DNA of 64,000 bases. Source: Spirosoma aureum. Lineage in GTDB: Bacteria > Bacteroidota > Bacteroidia > Cytophagales > Spirosomataceae. Under the pieces are notes generated by a model that made no database searches, had not been told where the DNA came from, and saw nothing but the letters and a program-made list of their open reading frames with translations. Positions 43,419 through 52,785 of the stretch are shown piece by piece. Both the position numbers and the translations under genes were made by a program. The DNA is taken from the NCBI RefSeq assembly GCF_011604685.1, contig NZ_CP050063.1, forward strand, positions 2,812,501 to 2,876,500, given 5' to 3'. Position 1 is the stretch's first letter. Each line of letters opens with the position of its first letter.

Positions 43419-44018
43419 TTATAGGGATACGTTTTCGGGTGTGATATAACGCTTTAGATTGCTCATGGCGCCAAAAATCAGATTGTAAACAGACTGGATA
43501 TTGATTTGCATCAGGCTTGAAATTTCTTCGTTACTCATGTTCTGAAAATAGCGAAGATGAACGGCTTCACGCTGACGGCGGGGGAGTTTTTCAAGCGCCT
43601 GATGCAGGCAGTCATTCATGTAAGAGTCTTCTTCAAAGGCAATTAGCAGGTTTTCGTGAGAAGGGTCTGCGCCGGGAAGGGTATCACCCACTCGCCGACC
43701 GTTACTTATTTCATCCTGGCTTACTAGTTTCTGTTCTGCGGTTAAGTGACGAACTAATTTACGTTTAATGGAGGCCATCAGATAAAACCTCACTGATGTT
43801 GTTGGACCGATGGTTGTTCGGTGTTTCCAGAGTTCAACAAACAGATCATGGATGCAATCTTTGATCAACGCTCGGTCAGTTGCAAAATGGGCGCAATAAT
43901 GGTAGAGCGTTTGAACATAGTTTTGATACAGGCGGGCGAATGCAGTTTCATCGCCACTGCGAAACTGGTTCCAAAGAGTTTCGTCGTCAGGTCCGGTTTG
44001 CGTACGGGAACGAGGCAT
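43419..44018 (-). CDS. ECF-type RNA polymerase sigma-70 factor
   Basis: This 199-residue ECF sigma has region 2 (FARLYQNYVQTLYHYCAHF and IKDCIHDLFVELWKHRTTIG) for -10 recognition and core binding. Region 4 (ALEKLPRRQREAVHLRYFQN, MSNEEISSLMQINIQSVYNL) is a helix-turn-helix for the -35 element. No FecR-type anti-sigma factor or SusCD pair follows, unlike most Bacteroidota ECF genes, so its control is not visible here. It ends at a strong terminator and is preceded by adenine deaminase with a 101-bp gap. Confidence 0.93.
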   Translation of the reverse strand: MPRSRTQTGPDDETLWNQFRSGDETAFARLYQNYVQTLYHYCAHFATDRALIKDCIHDLFVELWKHRTTIGPTTSVRFYLMASIKRKLVRHLTAEQKLVSQDEISNGRRVGDTLPGADPSHENLLIAFEEDSYMNDCLHQALEKLPRRQREAVHLRYFQNMSNEEISSLMQINIQSVYNLIFGAMSNLKRYITPENVSL

Positions 44019-44119
44019 GAGCAGGTAGGTATAGGTTGAGGAACGCGAAAGAAGTCTGTAAACATATTGATAATAAATTGAATTTAAAATGGTATGGCAA
44101 ATAAAATTTTTTTGTGGCC

Positions 44120-45823
44120 TTATTTAACAATTTGAAGAGGGGTGAAAGAGAACGTTTTACCATCGAACAACCCCTTGTCACTTAACTTCAGCGATGGAAT
44201 CACCAATAAGGCCATGAACGACAATGTCATAAATGGAGCTTTTAATGTACTGCCTAATGTTTGTTTGGCGAACTGATCCAGAGCGGCATATTGTGTGGCT
44301 ACGTTATAACCATCTACGTCGGTCATGAGTCCGGCAACGGGCAATGGAAGCAGCTGTGTTTCGGGTGTTGTTGTGATATGCAAAAATTCACGTCGGCTCA
44401 TTATTTCTGCATCGTGCTCGTGCAGATGTGATCCTGATACGGCTGATAGGCCGCCTTTGGCGTCGATAACCAGGTTAATGGCCCGGCAGATAGACTCGTC
44501 ATCGCAGCCTACGGCTGTGATGTTATGCGAATCATGCCCCACCGACGATGCAATGGCTCCATGTTTTAGCCCAACGTTTTTAATGAAGGCAATGGCTGGC
44601 GGAACATTCGTGTACCGATTGACAACAACCAGTTTGAGTATATCGCGCTCCCGATCGGCTACGATCTTCGTATGCTCTATTCTGGGTTCAAGATGGAGTT
44701 CATTGGTGATGAGCTGGCCATCAAGAGCTTCGATAACGCGAATCAGGGCTGATTCCGAATCGGCGTGAACAGTAAACTCATCTACCGTTTTGTGCTCGCA
44801 GTTGAATTGATTGACGTGTTCGCTCCGTAAATCAGGAAGCATAGACGTACCATTCTGGGCAACAACCTCGCCATTGATGACGGTTTGCTTTATCTGGAAG
44901 TTTTGCAGATTATCAACAATAAGATAATCGGCGGGGTCGCCTTCGCGCAGGAGGCCAACGGGTAAGCGGTAATGCAGAACCGGATTCAGACAGGCGGCCC
45001 GAAGGACATTCCAGAGCGAGTGTCCTTTGGCTAACGCCCGCAAAACCAGCTGATTAATGTGCCCTTCCGCGAGGGTGTCCGGGTGTTTATCGTCGGAACA
45101 GAACATAATCTGCTCCGGGAATTCAGCCAGTAGTGGAATGAGTGCCTCGAAGTTTCGGGCCGCACTTCCTTCACGAATCAGGATACACATACCACGCTGA
45201 GCTTTGTCGAGCCCTTCTTCGTAGGTAAAACATTCGTGATCGGTACTGATACCCGCGTTGATGTAGCGTTGCGCTTCATCGCCCATCAGACCGGGGGCGT
45301 GGCCGTCGATGGGTTTGTTAAAGGCATTGGCGAGTGCAATCTTGCTCATAACATCCGGATCTTCGTGCAGAACACCCGGAAAATTCATCATCTCGGCCAG
45401 ATAACCAATCTCTTTAAGACCAAGCAGGTATCGAACATCGCGAACGCTGATGGTTGCCCCGGCCGTTTCGAAAGTAGTAGCCGGAACGCAGGACGGAGCA
45501 CCGAACATAAACTTAAAGGGTACTCTCATGGCTTCGCGAAGCATGTATTCGACACCAGCAACGCCTAATACGTTTCCGATCTCGTGCGGGTCTGATACGG
45601 TTGCGACTGTCCCATGAACCACGGCCAGCCGCGCAAACTGGGGAGGGGTGAGCAGTGAGCTTTCGACGTGAACATGGGCATCGACGAAACCCGGTAATAT
45701 ATATGGTTCGCCAGTCTGCTCGGGGCCGAGTCGTTCGATACGGGCAATACGACCATTGTCGACGGTGAGAGCGCCGTAAAAGATCGTTTGATCGAAGAGA
45801 TTCAGAATGTTGGCCGTGGGCAT
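44120..45823 (-). CDS. ade: adenine deaminase
   Basis: This 567-residue amidohydrolase converts adenine to hypoxanthine and ammonia in purine salvage. It has the metal-binding YILPGFVDAHVHVESSLLTP, TVATVSDPHEIGNVLG, IDGHAPGLMGDEAQRYINAG and FCSDDKHPDTLAEGHINQLV. The C-terminal Ade-specific domain has SSVGHDSHNITAVGCDDES. Slightly shorter than B. subtilis AdeC but complete. It begins 3 bases after the stop of the DUF5009-type gene, so both probably share a transcript. Confidence 0.95.
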   Translation of the reverse strand: MPTANILNLFDQTIFYGALTVDNGRIARIERLGPEQTGEPYILPGFVDAHVHVESSLLTPPQFARLAVVHGTVATVSDPHEIGNVLGVAGVEYMLREAMRVPFKFMFGAPSCVPATTFETAGATISVRDVRYLLGLKEIGYLAEMMNFPGVLHEDPDVMSKIALANAFNKPIDGHAPGLMGDEAQRYINAGISTDHECFTYEEGLDKAQRGMCILIREGSAARNFEALIPLLAEFPEQIMFCSDDKHPDTLAEGHINQLVLRALAKGHSLWNVLRAACLNPVLHYRLPVGLLREGDPADYLIVDNLQNFQIKQTVINGEVVAQNGTSMLPDLRSEHVNQFNCEHKTVDEFTVHADSESALIRVIEALDGQLITNELHLEPRIEHTKIVADRERDILKLVVVNRYTNVPPAIAFIKNVGLKHGAIASSVGHDSHNITAVGCDDESICRAINLVIDAKGGLSAVSGSHLHEHDAEIMSRREFLHITTTPETQLLPLPVAGLMTDVDGYNVATQYAALDQFAKQTLGSTLKAPFMTLSFMALLVIPSLKLSDKGLFDGKTFSFTPLQIVK

Positions 45824-45826
45824 AAG

Positions 45827-47044
45827 TTAAATTCGGATAAAGAGTTTTCGGCGGTACATCCACCAGAGGATAAGGTAAAAGATGCCTAACGTGGCAGCCC
45901 CGACCAGCAATTGTTCATAAGCAGGGCCAAAGATCTGAAATGGACTATGGCCAAAATGCGTGTAAAAAGAAGTAATAATAAATCGGTCGATCAGATGAAC
46001 CAGACAATAAATAGCAATCGAATTCATACCGACTACAACCAATGGAAACGCCCAACTACGCCGTTCCGATACATCGATAACGTAATAGAAGAAGGCAAGC
46101 AGCCAAAAACACCAGCCGCCACTGAACAATACCCAGGCGGGTGTCCAGATTCGCTTGACAATTGGGCAGATACCGGCAACATGGAGTAGAACTCCTCCTG
46201 CCAGGCCAACAGCTCCGGCAATAAGAAATCGTTTCAGCAGATCAGAAGGCGATAAGCCAGACCGAAGCCACCGGCTAGCCTGTAATCCCAGCAGCATGGT
46301 GCCGAGCGTTGGAATAAAGCTGAGCGTTGCATATCCTCCTCCATTGAACTCAAACGGACTTTTACGCGGGAAAAGATTAAGAAACCAGCGATCGAAAGCC
46401 CAGGCGAGGTTACTATTTTTATTGAAATGCGCCATTAAACCTGAATAATGCTCCGGCCAGTTTGCCGGAACACCGACCTTGCTGTAATCAAAAGATGTTC
46501 CGGGCACATCCATGCCGGGCGTGTAAAGTACAAACGCCAGCCAGTAAGCAAATAAAATCAGTCCCAGAGCAAGCCAAACGGTTCGGGAATTCGTCTTGCC
46601 AAGCAGAAACAGGAAGGGGTAGCCGAGGCCGATTTGTGTGAGTGTATCTTCGAATGTAAAGTACGTTTGATCTGAATGAGTGGAGCGAAGAAAAATACCA
46701 AGCAAAATTAAAATCAGCGATCGACGAAGCGCATGGGCAAACTGGAGACGAAATGTTTGAGCCTGTGCCGCCCGACTGGCGACCGAATAGGGGAGAGCTA
46801 CGCCAACTAAAAAGGAAAACGATGGCTGAATGAGGTCATGCAGTGAACAGCCTGCCCAGGACACATGATCCTGATGATGGGCCAGAAACGCCCAGAACGA
46901 ACTATCCGGAAAGGCTTCGTGCAGACGATGGAAGCTTAGCAACTCGGCGGCCATCAGCGTCATGACGAAGCCCCGGTAGGCATCCATAGACATCAGGCGG
47001 CCCGCCGGTAAACCGGTTTGATTAGTACTAAAGGAAGGAGGCAT
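45827..47044 (-). CDS. DUF5009/HGSNAT-type membrane acyltransferase-like protein
   Basis: This 405-residue protein has about ten membrane helices. It begins [20 protein letters not shown] and [19 protein letters not shown], the conserved start of the heparan-alpha-glucosaminide N-acetyltransferase-like family (DUF5009/COG4299). The RGF/H-D-L motif and FxFLVGVA are seen. [18 protein letters not shown] near the end is also typical. Related proteins transacetylate sugars across the membrane, but a substrate cannot be assigned. The start at 47044 is used; the longer version adds 18 residues without family match. It is upstream of adenine deaminase and divergent from the fuconate operon. Confidence 0.85.
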   Translation of the reverse strand: MPPSFSTNQTGLPAGRLMSMDAYRGFVMTLMAAELLSFHRLHEAFPDSSFWAFLAHHQDHVSWAGCSLHDLIQPSFSFLVGVALPYSVASRAAQAQTFRLQFAHALRRSLILILLGIFLRSTHSDQTYFTFEDTLTQIGLGYPFLFLLGKTNSRTVWLALGLILFAYWLAFVLYTPGMDVPGTSFDYSKVGVPANWPEHYSGLMAHFNKNSNLAWAFDRWFLNLFPRKSPFEFNGGGYATLSFIPTLGTMLLGLQASRWLRSGLSPSDLLKRFLIAGAVGLAGGVLLHVAGICPIVKRIWTPAWVLFSGGWCFWLLAFFYYVIDVSERRSWAFPLVVVGMNSIAIYCLVHLIDRFIITSFYTHFGHSPFQIFGPAYEQLLVGAATLGIFYLILWWMYRRKLFIRI

Positions 47045-47130
47045 AGGTAAGGAAGGAAATCCGAGACCAAAACTTGGGATTGCCGCCCACATTCGCAATA
47101 GTGTTGTGTAAAGTTTTTTAAGAAAGAGTG

Positions 47131-47138
47131 TATATTTC
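47131..47138 (+). promoter_or_regulatory. possible -7 promoter element of the fuconate operon
   Basis: TATATTTC differs from TAnnTTTG at the last base. It lies 37 bases before the chosen start, with a TTG 24 bases further upstream (47104-47106). Spacing is long by 3-5 bases, so support is only fair. Confidence 0.3.
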
Positions 47139-47175
47139 GGGCCAATGCGTTTCTTACCGTAAAAATAGCTTCCTA

Positions 47176-48849
47176 ATGTCTGCCCGTGTGCTAAAAGTTC
47201 ATCCTGCCGATAATGTGATTGTCGCTTTGCGTAATCTATCGGCCGGTGAACGAATAGAGTTTGATAATACTGTTTATGACCTTCCGTATGCTGTTGGTGC
47301 TAAACATAAATTTGTAACGGAAGACCGGCAACCCGGCGATCCGATCACCATGTATGGTGTACTGGTTGGGAAGGCTACTCAGCTCATTCGTCGGGGCGAG
47401 CCCATTACGACGTTTAATCTGAAGCATGATGCTGACCGCTATGGTCTCGACAAAAAACAACCTTATTCCTGGCAGCCTCCTGACGTGTCGGAATGGGAAG
47501 GGCGTACGTTTCTGGGCTATCATCGTGCCGATGGTAGTGTCGGAACGCGTAACTACTGGCTGGTCGTGCCACTGGTGTTCTGTGAGAACCGGAATGTTCT
47601 GATTCTGAAAGATGCCTTTGAGCGCGAATTGGGCTATTCACAACCCGAAACCTACCGCGAGCAGGTTCATGAGCTTTTGAGTCTCTACCGGGCTGGTGAT
47701 ATGAATATCATCAAAAAGATGGAGCCGTTTGTCGATGAATCACAAAATCAAACGCTTAATCACACGCGTCACCAGGTAAATCGGCCGTTCAAAAATATCG
47801 ACGGCATCAAATTCCTGACGCACGAGATGGGTTGTGGTGGTACGCGGCAGGATTCTGCTTATTTGTGTTCGCTGCTGGCCGGTTTTATCAATAACCCGAA
47901 CGTTGCCGGGGCAACCGTTCTAAGTCTGGGCTGTCAGCACCTGCAGGCCGATATGATTGGTGCCGAAATCAGGCGGCAGAATCCTAAGTTCGATAAACCC
48001 TTGCTGTTGTTCGAGCAGCAGGCTGGAACGGAATATGCGTTGATGTCGCAGGCGGTTAAAGAAACGTTTCTCGGGTTGATTGAAGCGAACAAGATTGAAC
48101 GACAGCCTGCTCCATTGAGCGCGTTGACGGTTGGCTTAAAATGCGGTGGGTCCGATGGTTTCTCGGGTATTTCGGCAAACCCCGCCATTGGGCATCTGTC
48201 AGATATTATTGTAGGATTGGGCGGTAAGACCGTACTGGCCGAATTTCCCGAGCTAAATGGTGTAGAGCAGGAGCTTATTAACCGCACCGCCGATACGGCA
48301 AAGGCTCAAAAGTTTATTGACCTGATGGGTAATTACTCGGCGCAGGCCGAAGCGGTTGGGTCTGGTTTCGATATGAATCCATCGCCGGGTAATATTAAGG
48401 ATGGCCTCATTACCGATGCCATTAAATCGGCGGGGGCGGCTAAAAAGGGCGGTACAGCGCCTGTTGCCGACGTACTGGATTATGCAGAACCCGTTACTAC
48501 GCCTGGCCTGAACTTGCTTTGCACGCCCGGCAACGACGTTGAAGCAACAACAGGTATGGCTGGCTCTGGCACGAACGTGATCCTGTTCACCACTGGTTTA
48601 GGTACGCCAACTGGCAATCCCGTTAGCCCGGTCGTTAAAATTTCGACCAACACGACGCTCAAAAACCGGATGCCCGATGTCATTGATTTCGATAGCGGTC
48701 CAATTGTCGATGGTGAGCAGAGCATCGAGCAAAACGCCGACGCTTTGCTGGAATACATTATCCACCTGGCTTCCGGTGAAGAAATTACGCAGGCCGAGCG
48801 GCTTGGTCAAGACGACTTTATTCCCTGGAAGCGGGGTGTTTCTCTTTAA
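47176..48849 (+). CDS. UxaA-family sugar-acid dehydratase (likely L-fuconate dehydratase)
   Basis: This 557-residue enzyme of the altronate/galactarate dehydratase family has an N-terminal SAF domain (about 5-95; [18 protein letters not shown], then [20 protein letters not shown]). The catalytic part has [54 protein letters not shown] and [20 protein letters not shown]. The Cys and His residues suit the Fe-S or Fe centre of this family. The start at 47176 ([14 protein letters not shown]) is preferred over 47128. It opens the sugar operon and replaces the enolase-type fuconate dehydratase used elsewhere. The substrate is inferred from its neighbours; L-rhamnonate is the alternative. Confidence 0.82.
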   Translation: MSARVLKVHPADNVIVALRNLSAGERIEFDNTVYDLPYAVGAKHKFVTEDRQPGDPITMYGVLVGKATQLIRRGEPITTFNLKHDADRYGLDKKQPYSWQPPDVSEWEGRTFLGYHRADGSVGTRNYWLVVPLVFCENRNVLILKDAFERELGYSQPETYREQVHELLSLYRAGDMNIIKKMEPFVDESQNQTLNHTRHQVNRPFKNIDGIKFLTHEMGCGGTRQDSAYLCSLLAGFINNPNVAGATVLSLGCQHLQADMIGAEIRRQNPKFDKPLLLFEQQAGTEYALMSQAVKETFLGLIEANKIERQPAPLSALTVGLKCGGSDGFSGISANPAIGHLSDIIVGLGGKTVLAEFPELNGVEQELINRTADTAKAQKFIDLMGNYSAQAEAVGSGFDMNPSPGNIKDGLITDAIKSAGAAKKGGTAPVADVLDYAEPVTTPGLNLLCTPGNDVEATTGMAGSGTNVILFTTGLGTPTGNPVSPVVKISTNTTLKNRMPDVIDFDSGPIVDGEQSIEQNADALLEYIIHLASGEEITQAERLGQDDFIPWKRGVSL

Positions 48850-48855
48850 ATTGTG

Positions 48856-48943
48856 AACGAGCGAACGAATGAATCTGTGCAACGAACGCATTAGCCAGTC
48901 TGCCCGGTCATCACTCTTTCGCTCGTTCATTCTTTCGCTCGTT
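48856..48943. repeat. inverted repeat with tandem 13-mers between operon genes
   Basis: Arm 48856-48873 (AACGAGCGAACGAATGAA) pairs with 48926-48943 at 17 of 18 positions, with a 52-nt interior. The right side holds two copies of TCTTTCGCTCGTT (48915-48927 and 48931-48943), so two alternative stems can form. It fills the 98-bp gap between the dehydratase and the SDR gene. It may act on mRNA stability or as a weak terminator. Confidence 0.6.
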
Positions 48944-48947
48944 AAAA

Positions 48948-49721
48948 ATGTTCTCTCTTAACAACAAAACAGCCCTGGTTACGGGCGGTGCCAGTGGTAT
49001 TGGGCTGGCCATTTCTCAAACTTTTGCGGAAGCTGGCGCAACGGTTCACATACTGGAAATCAACGAAACGCTGGCGCGCCAGGTGGCCGATGACATAAAC
49101 GCGTCGGGTGGCCGTGCTGAAGCGCACGCCATCGATGTGTCGAATCAGGCACAGGTCGTTGAGTTGGTTGGCCAGATTGCGGCACAGGGCCCGATCCATA
49201 TTCTGGTCAACAACGCGGGTGTTGCGCACGTCGGCAAGGTCGATACAACCGCAGAAGCCGATTTTGATCGAATTTTCCGGATCAATGTCAAAGGGGTTTA
49301 CAACTGCCTGTATGCCATCATTCCTCACTTTAAAGCCAATGGCGGAGGAGTGATTCTGAATATGGCTTCGGTGGCTGCATCAGTTGGCATTCCGGATCGC
49401 TTTGCCTATTCGATGAGCAAAGGTGCCGTGCTGACAATGACCCTGTCTGTGGCGAAAGATTATCTGAAGGACAATATTCGCTGTAACTGCATTTCGCCAG
49501 CGAGGGTGCATACACCATTCGTTGATGGATTCCTGGCCAAAAGCTATCCAGGGCAGGAGGCCGAAATGTTTGAGAAACTCTCGAAAACACAGCCCATTGG
49601 CCGCATGGCTGAACCTAAAGAAGTGGGAGCTTTAGCTCTCTACCTCTGCTCTGATGAAGCAGGCTTTATTACAGGCACCGATTATCCATTGGATGGCGGC
49701 TTTATTCGATTGAATAATTGA
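48948..49721 (+). CDS. SDR; likely 2-keto-3-deoxy-L-fuconate dehydrogenase
   Basis: This 257-residue classical SDR has ALVTGGASGIGLAISQTFAE, LVNNAGVAHVGKVDTTAEAD, catalytic Ser (NMASVAASVGIPDRFAYSMS) and YSMSK. The ending TGTDYPLDGGFIRLNN is typical. By operon context it oxidises 2-keto-3-deoxy-L-fuconate to the 2,4-diketo acid, the step after the UxaA-family dehydratase, which is known from the non-phosphorylative L-fucose route. NAD(P) preference cannot be told; an acidic residue (EINE after strand 2) suggests NAD. Confidence 0.82.
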   Translation: MFSLNNKTALVTGGASGIGLAISQTFAEAGATVHILEINETLARQVADDINASGGRAEAHAIDVSNQAQVVELVGQIAAQGPIHILVNNAGVAHVGKVDTTAEADFDRIFRINVKGVYNCLYAIIPHFKANGGGVILNMASVAASVGIPDRFAYSMSKGAVLTMTLSVAKDYLKDNIRCNCISPARVHTPFVDGFLAKSYPGQEAEMFEKLSKTQPIGRMAEPKEVGALALYLCSDEAGFITGTDYPLDGGFIRLNN

Positions 49722-50045
49722 GCTATTTAAATCAATACACCACAAAACCTATAAAGTCTAGAAGACCTTATAGGTTTTGTGGTTTCAAGGCGTTGGAGAC
49801 TGAGCTAAGGTCAACAAATTTGAAAAAAAGAGACCTAAAAAGAGTACTGTATAAATTTTCATAAGTAAGGGATAGTTAAAGTTGGAGGTGAAATAGGTAG
49901 GAAAGATACTGATCCTGTAAATTATAAGTAATCAATTACAGGTTTGTTTGCCTAAAATCGTAAAACACGAAAGGAGAGGGTTTCCAGCAGAATGGTTAAA
50001 CTTGCAGCCTAGTCTGCTTTACCAGTTAACGTATCTTTTTTCTGC
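49722..50045. other. 324-bp intergenic region
   Basis: Apart from the terminator at 49740-49782 this AT-rich gap has nothing recognisable. The break suggests that the FAH-type gene has its own promoter; GTATCTTTTTT at 50030-50040 is too close to the start to be a plain -7 box. Confidence 0.4.
49740..49782 (+). terminator. terminator hairpin after the first SDR
   Basis: CCACAAAACCTATAA pairs with TTATAGGTTTTGTGG; after one mismatch GTCT pairs with AGAC. It is followed by TTTC. It starts 19 bases after the stop. Confidence 0.75.
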
Positions 50046-50903
50046 ATGAAACTATTCCGCTTCGGTCAGCCCGATCACGAGCATCCTGGTGTATTGTTGC
50101 CTTCCGGCCAGCACATTGACGTAACCCATTTTGGCGAAGATTTCGATGAATCGTTTTTTGCCAGCAATGGCCCTGAACGATTGACGCATTGGCTCGCTTC
50201 TCATGCCCAGAACTGCCCCGAAGTTCCGGCCGATGAACGCTTCGGGCCTTGTATCAAACGCCCATCTAAAATTGTGTGCGTTGGCTTGAACTACGCCAAA
50301 CACGCAGCCGAAACCAATGCGCCTGTTCCGGCTGAACCAATCCTGTTCTTTAAGGCAACAACCGCGATCATGGGTCCTAACGACAATGTTGTGATTCCAA
50401 AGCGGTCTGAAAAAACGGACTGGGAGGTTGAACTGGCCATTATTATTGGTAGGAAAGCCAGTTATGTAGAACTGGATCAAGCGATGGATTATGTGGCTGG
50501 CTACGCACTGCATAATGATTACAGCGAACGGGCCTGGCAACTGGAGCGTGGTGGACAGTGGGTGAAGGGCAAGAGTGCCGACACATACGCTCCACTGGGA
50601 CCGTATCTGGTCACCAGAGACGAGATCGAGAATCCAAATGCTCTTCGTCTTTGGTTGAACGTTAACGGAGAGCCGTTGCAGGATTCCAATACCGACGATA
50701 TGATTTTCAACGTGCCGACCCTCGTTAGCTACATCAGCCAGTTTATGACCCTGCTTCCGGGCGATGTCATCTCAACCGGAACACCAGCTGGTGTGGGTAT
50801 GGGCTTGAAACCACAGCGATTCCTGAAACCTGGCGATGTGGTCGAACTGGGGATTGAAGGGCTGGGCGAACAGAAACAGACGGCAGTTTCTTTTAATGGC
50901 TAA
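50046..50903 (+). CDS. FAH-family hydrolase (2,4-diketo-3-deoxy-L-fuconate hydrolase-like)
   Basis: This 285-residue enzyme has the fumarylacetoacetate-hydrolase fold: KIVCVGLNYAKHAAETNAPV, EPILFFKATTAIMGPNDNVV, DWEVELAIIIGRKAS with metal-binding acids, and GDVISTGTPAGVGMGLKPQR. In the oxidative L-fucose route an FAH-family enzyme splits the diketo acid to pyruvate and L-lactate. The position between the SDR and lactonase genes supports that. Other members act on acylpyruvates, so specificity is inferred from context. Followed by a 17-bp hairpin. Confidence 0.85.
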   Translation: MKLFRFGQPDHEHPGVLLPSGQHIDVTHFGEDFDESFFASNGPERLTHWLASHAQNCPEVPADERFGPCIKRPSKIVCVGLNYAKHAAETNAPVPAEPILFFKATTAIMGPNDNVVIPKRSEKTDWEVELAIIIGRKASYVELDQAMDYVAGYALHNDYSERAWQLERGGQWVKGKSADTYAPLGPYLVTRDEIENPNALRLWLNVNGEPLQDSNTDDMIFNVPTLVSYISQFMTLLPGDVISTGTPAGVGMGLKPQRFLKPGDVVELGIEGLGEQKQTAVSFNG

Positions 50904-50910
50904 TGAGTAC

Positions 50911-50959
50911 GGTAGCATGAATGATGATCGGATAGGACCCGCTCATTATTCATGCTACC
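50911..50959. repeat. hairpin between FAH-type gene and lactonase
   Basis: A 17-bp stem (50911-50927 with 50943-50959) has one G/T pair and a 15-nt loop. The outer sequence is GGTAGCATGAAT. It ends 22 bases before the chosen lactonase start and is the reason an upstream ATG at 50952 is not used. Confidence 0.65.
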
Positions 50960-50981
50960 ACATGCATGTCTGGGTAACCTT

Positions 50982-51806
50982 ATGATTATTGACGCTCACC
51001 AACATTTCTGGCACTACGACCCGGTTCGTGATAGCTGGATTACTGAGGATATGGCCGTAATCCGGCGCGATTTCCTGCCCGCTGATCTGGAGCCTGTTCT
51101 GACCGAAAACGGAGTTGATGGCTGTATTGCCGTTCAGGCTTCGCAGTCAGAAGAAGAGACAATGTTTCTAGTCAGCATGGCGCAGAGTTACGACATTGTT
51201 AAAGGTGTTGTTGGGTGGGTCGATCTGCAATCACCAGCCCTGCACGACCAACTACAGGCGTTCTCGACGTATAAGGAAGTTAAAGGATTTCGGCATGTAG
51301 CCCAGGCGGAACCCGACGATTTTCTGATGCGGCCTGCCGTTATTCAGGGTATTCGTCAACTAGCTGAGTTTGGTCTTACCTACGATATCCTGATTTATCC
51401 CAGCCAGCTTAAAGCGGCTTTGCATCTGGTGCGCGAGGTTCCGGAAGTGAATTTCGTAATAGATCACCTGGCGAAGCCGTATATCAAAAAGCAGGAAATT
51501 AGCCGATGGTCGAATTTTATGACCGAAATCGCTAAAAACCAGCATGTCTCATGCAAACTGTCGGGTATGGTAACCGAGGCCGACTGGCAAAACTGGAGTA
51601 AGAAGGATTTTTTCCCATACCTCGACGTAGCCTTTGAACAATTTGGTCCCGACCGGCTGCTGTTTGGCTCCGATTGGCCTGTATGTCTGGTCGCGGCCAA
51701 TTACACACAGGTTAAAAATCTCATCGAAGAATACCTTGTTCCCTGGGGTGATGATGTTCAGGCGAAAGTGATGGGAGCCAATGCCGTAACGTTTTATAGC
51801 CTCTAA
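50982..51806 (+). CDS. amidohydrolase; likely L-fuconolactonase
   Basis: This 274-residue TIM-barrel metal hydrolase of the amidohydrolase-2 family reads MIIDAHQHFWHYDPVRDSW, GFRHVAQAEPDDFLM, FVIDHLAKPYIKKQEISRW and DRLLFGSDWPVCLVAANYTQ. This matches L-fuconolactonase and L-rhamnono-lactonase of COG3618. It opens the lactone made by fucose dehydrogenase to give L-fuconate. The start at 50982 gives the canonical DAHQHFW N-terminus; an upstream ATG lies in the hairpin. It is in the operon between the FAH-type hydrolase and the second SDR. Confidence 0.88.
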   Translation: MIIDAHQHFWHYDPVRDSWITEDMAVIRRDFLPADLEPVLTENGVDGCIAVQASQSEEETMFLVSMAQSYDIVKGVVGWVDLQSPALHDQLQAFSTYKEVKGFRHVAQAEPDDFLMRPAVIQGIRQLAEFGLTYDILIYPSQLKAALHLVREVPEVNFVIDHLAKPYIKKQEISRWSNFMTEIAKNQHVSCKLSGMVTEADWQNWSKKDFFPYLDVAFEQFGPDRLLFGSDWPVCLVAANYTQVKNLIEEYLVPWGDDVQAKVMGANAVTFYSL

Positions 51807-51878
51807 TGGCTGGGCCAAGCTCCAGTTTGGTGTTTTAACATAAAGCTCGACAGGCCAAGCTGGAGCTTGGCCCAGCCA
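51807..51878. repeat. 24-bp stem hairpin between lactonase and fucose dehydrogenase
   Basis: Arm 51807-51830 (starts TGGCTGGGCCAAGCTCCAG) pairs with 51855-51878 at 23 of 24 positions (one G/T), with a 24-nt loop. It begins directly at the lactonase stop and ends three bases before the next ATG. Such a structure could block or time the ribosome site. It does not share the core of copies A and B. Confidence 0.7.
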
Positions 51879-51881
51879 ACA

Positions 51882-52667
51882 ATGAATCTAAACCTGACCA
51901 ATAAAATCATCCTCGTTACGGGCGGGGCAAAAGGCATCGGCGAAGGAATTTCGACAGTCCTGGCGGCAGAAGGAGCCATTCCGGTAATTGTTGGCCGCAA
52001 CGAAGACGATAACCTTCGGGCGGTTAACGCTATTCGGGAAACGGGTGGACAGGCGCATCAGTTTGCCGCCGAATTAACCAAACCCGAAGACTGTAAGCGT
52101 GCCGTTGAGCAAACCCTGGCTCAGTTTGGGCGCATTGACGGACTCGTTAATAATGCGGGGGTTAATGACGGTGTAGGGCTTGAAAATGGTAGTTATGAGG
52201 ATTTTATGGCATCTCTCCACCGAAATCTGGTCCATTATTACCTGATGGCACATCATGCTTTGCCTGCCCTTAAAGAGTCGAAGGGAGCTATTGTCAATAT
52301 TGGCTCGAAAGTAGCCGAAACGGGGCAGGGCAACACATCGGCTTATGCCGCTGCCAATGGTGGGCGTAATGCGCTGACCCGCGAATGGGCAGTCGAACTG
52401 TTGCCCTATAGTATTCGGGTCAACTGCGTAATTGTGGCTGAAAGCTGGACACCTTTATACGCTAACTGGATTAAAACCTTACCTAATCCAGAGAAAAAAC
52501 TTCAGCAAATTGTCTCGAAAATTCCGCTCGAGCACCGCATGACAACGACCGAAGAGCTTGCTAATGCAGTTGCATTCCTGTTATCAGATAAATCCAGCCA
52601 TACGACTGGTCAATTAATTCATGTCGATGGCGGTTATACACACCTTGATCGGTCGATTACTGATTGA
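51882..52667 (+). CDS. SDR; likely L-fucose dehydrogenase
   Basis: This 261-residue short-chain dehydrogenase has IILVTGGAKGIGEGISTVL, LVNNAGVNDGVGLENGSYED, catalytic Ser in NIGSKVAE, and YAAANGGRNALTREWAVEL. In the usual Y-x-x-x-K motif the Lys is replaced by Asn here (TAT GCC GCT GCC AAT). Late family markers are IVAESWTPLYANWI and GQLIHVDGGYTHLD. By context it makes L-fucono-lactone from L-fucose. The start at 51882 is used because the TTG at 51867 lies in the hairpin. The missing Lys may be a family trait, which I cannot confirm. Confidence 0.82.
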   Translation: MNLNLTNKIILVTGGAKGIGEGISTVLAAEGAIPVIVGRNEDDNLRAVNAIRETGGQAHQFAAELTKPEDCKRAVEQTLAQFGRIDGLVNNAGVNDGVGLENGSYEDFMASLHRNLVHYYLMAHHALPALKESKGAIVNIGSKVAETGQGNTSAYAAANGGRNALTREWAVELLPYSIRVNCVIVAESWTPLYANWIKTLPNPEKKLQQIVSKIPLEHRMTTTEELANAVAFLLSDKSSHTTGQLIHVDGGYTHLDRSITD

Positions 52668-52785
52668 TTAAACAACAGTTGTGAACTGCTGGCTCTGCCG
52701 TGTACCGATTGATGCGCAGGAACGGCACGTACTGTACTGGCCGCTGTTCACTACTTACCCAAAACAAACACCTAAACCTAAAAGA

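Noticed and set aside
48915..48943. possible mini CRISPR array
   Set aside because: Only two 13-bp repeats with a 3-bp spacer and no cas genes; explained by an inverted repeat with a local duplication.
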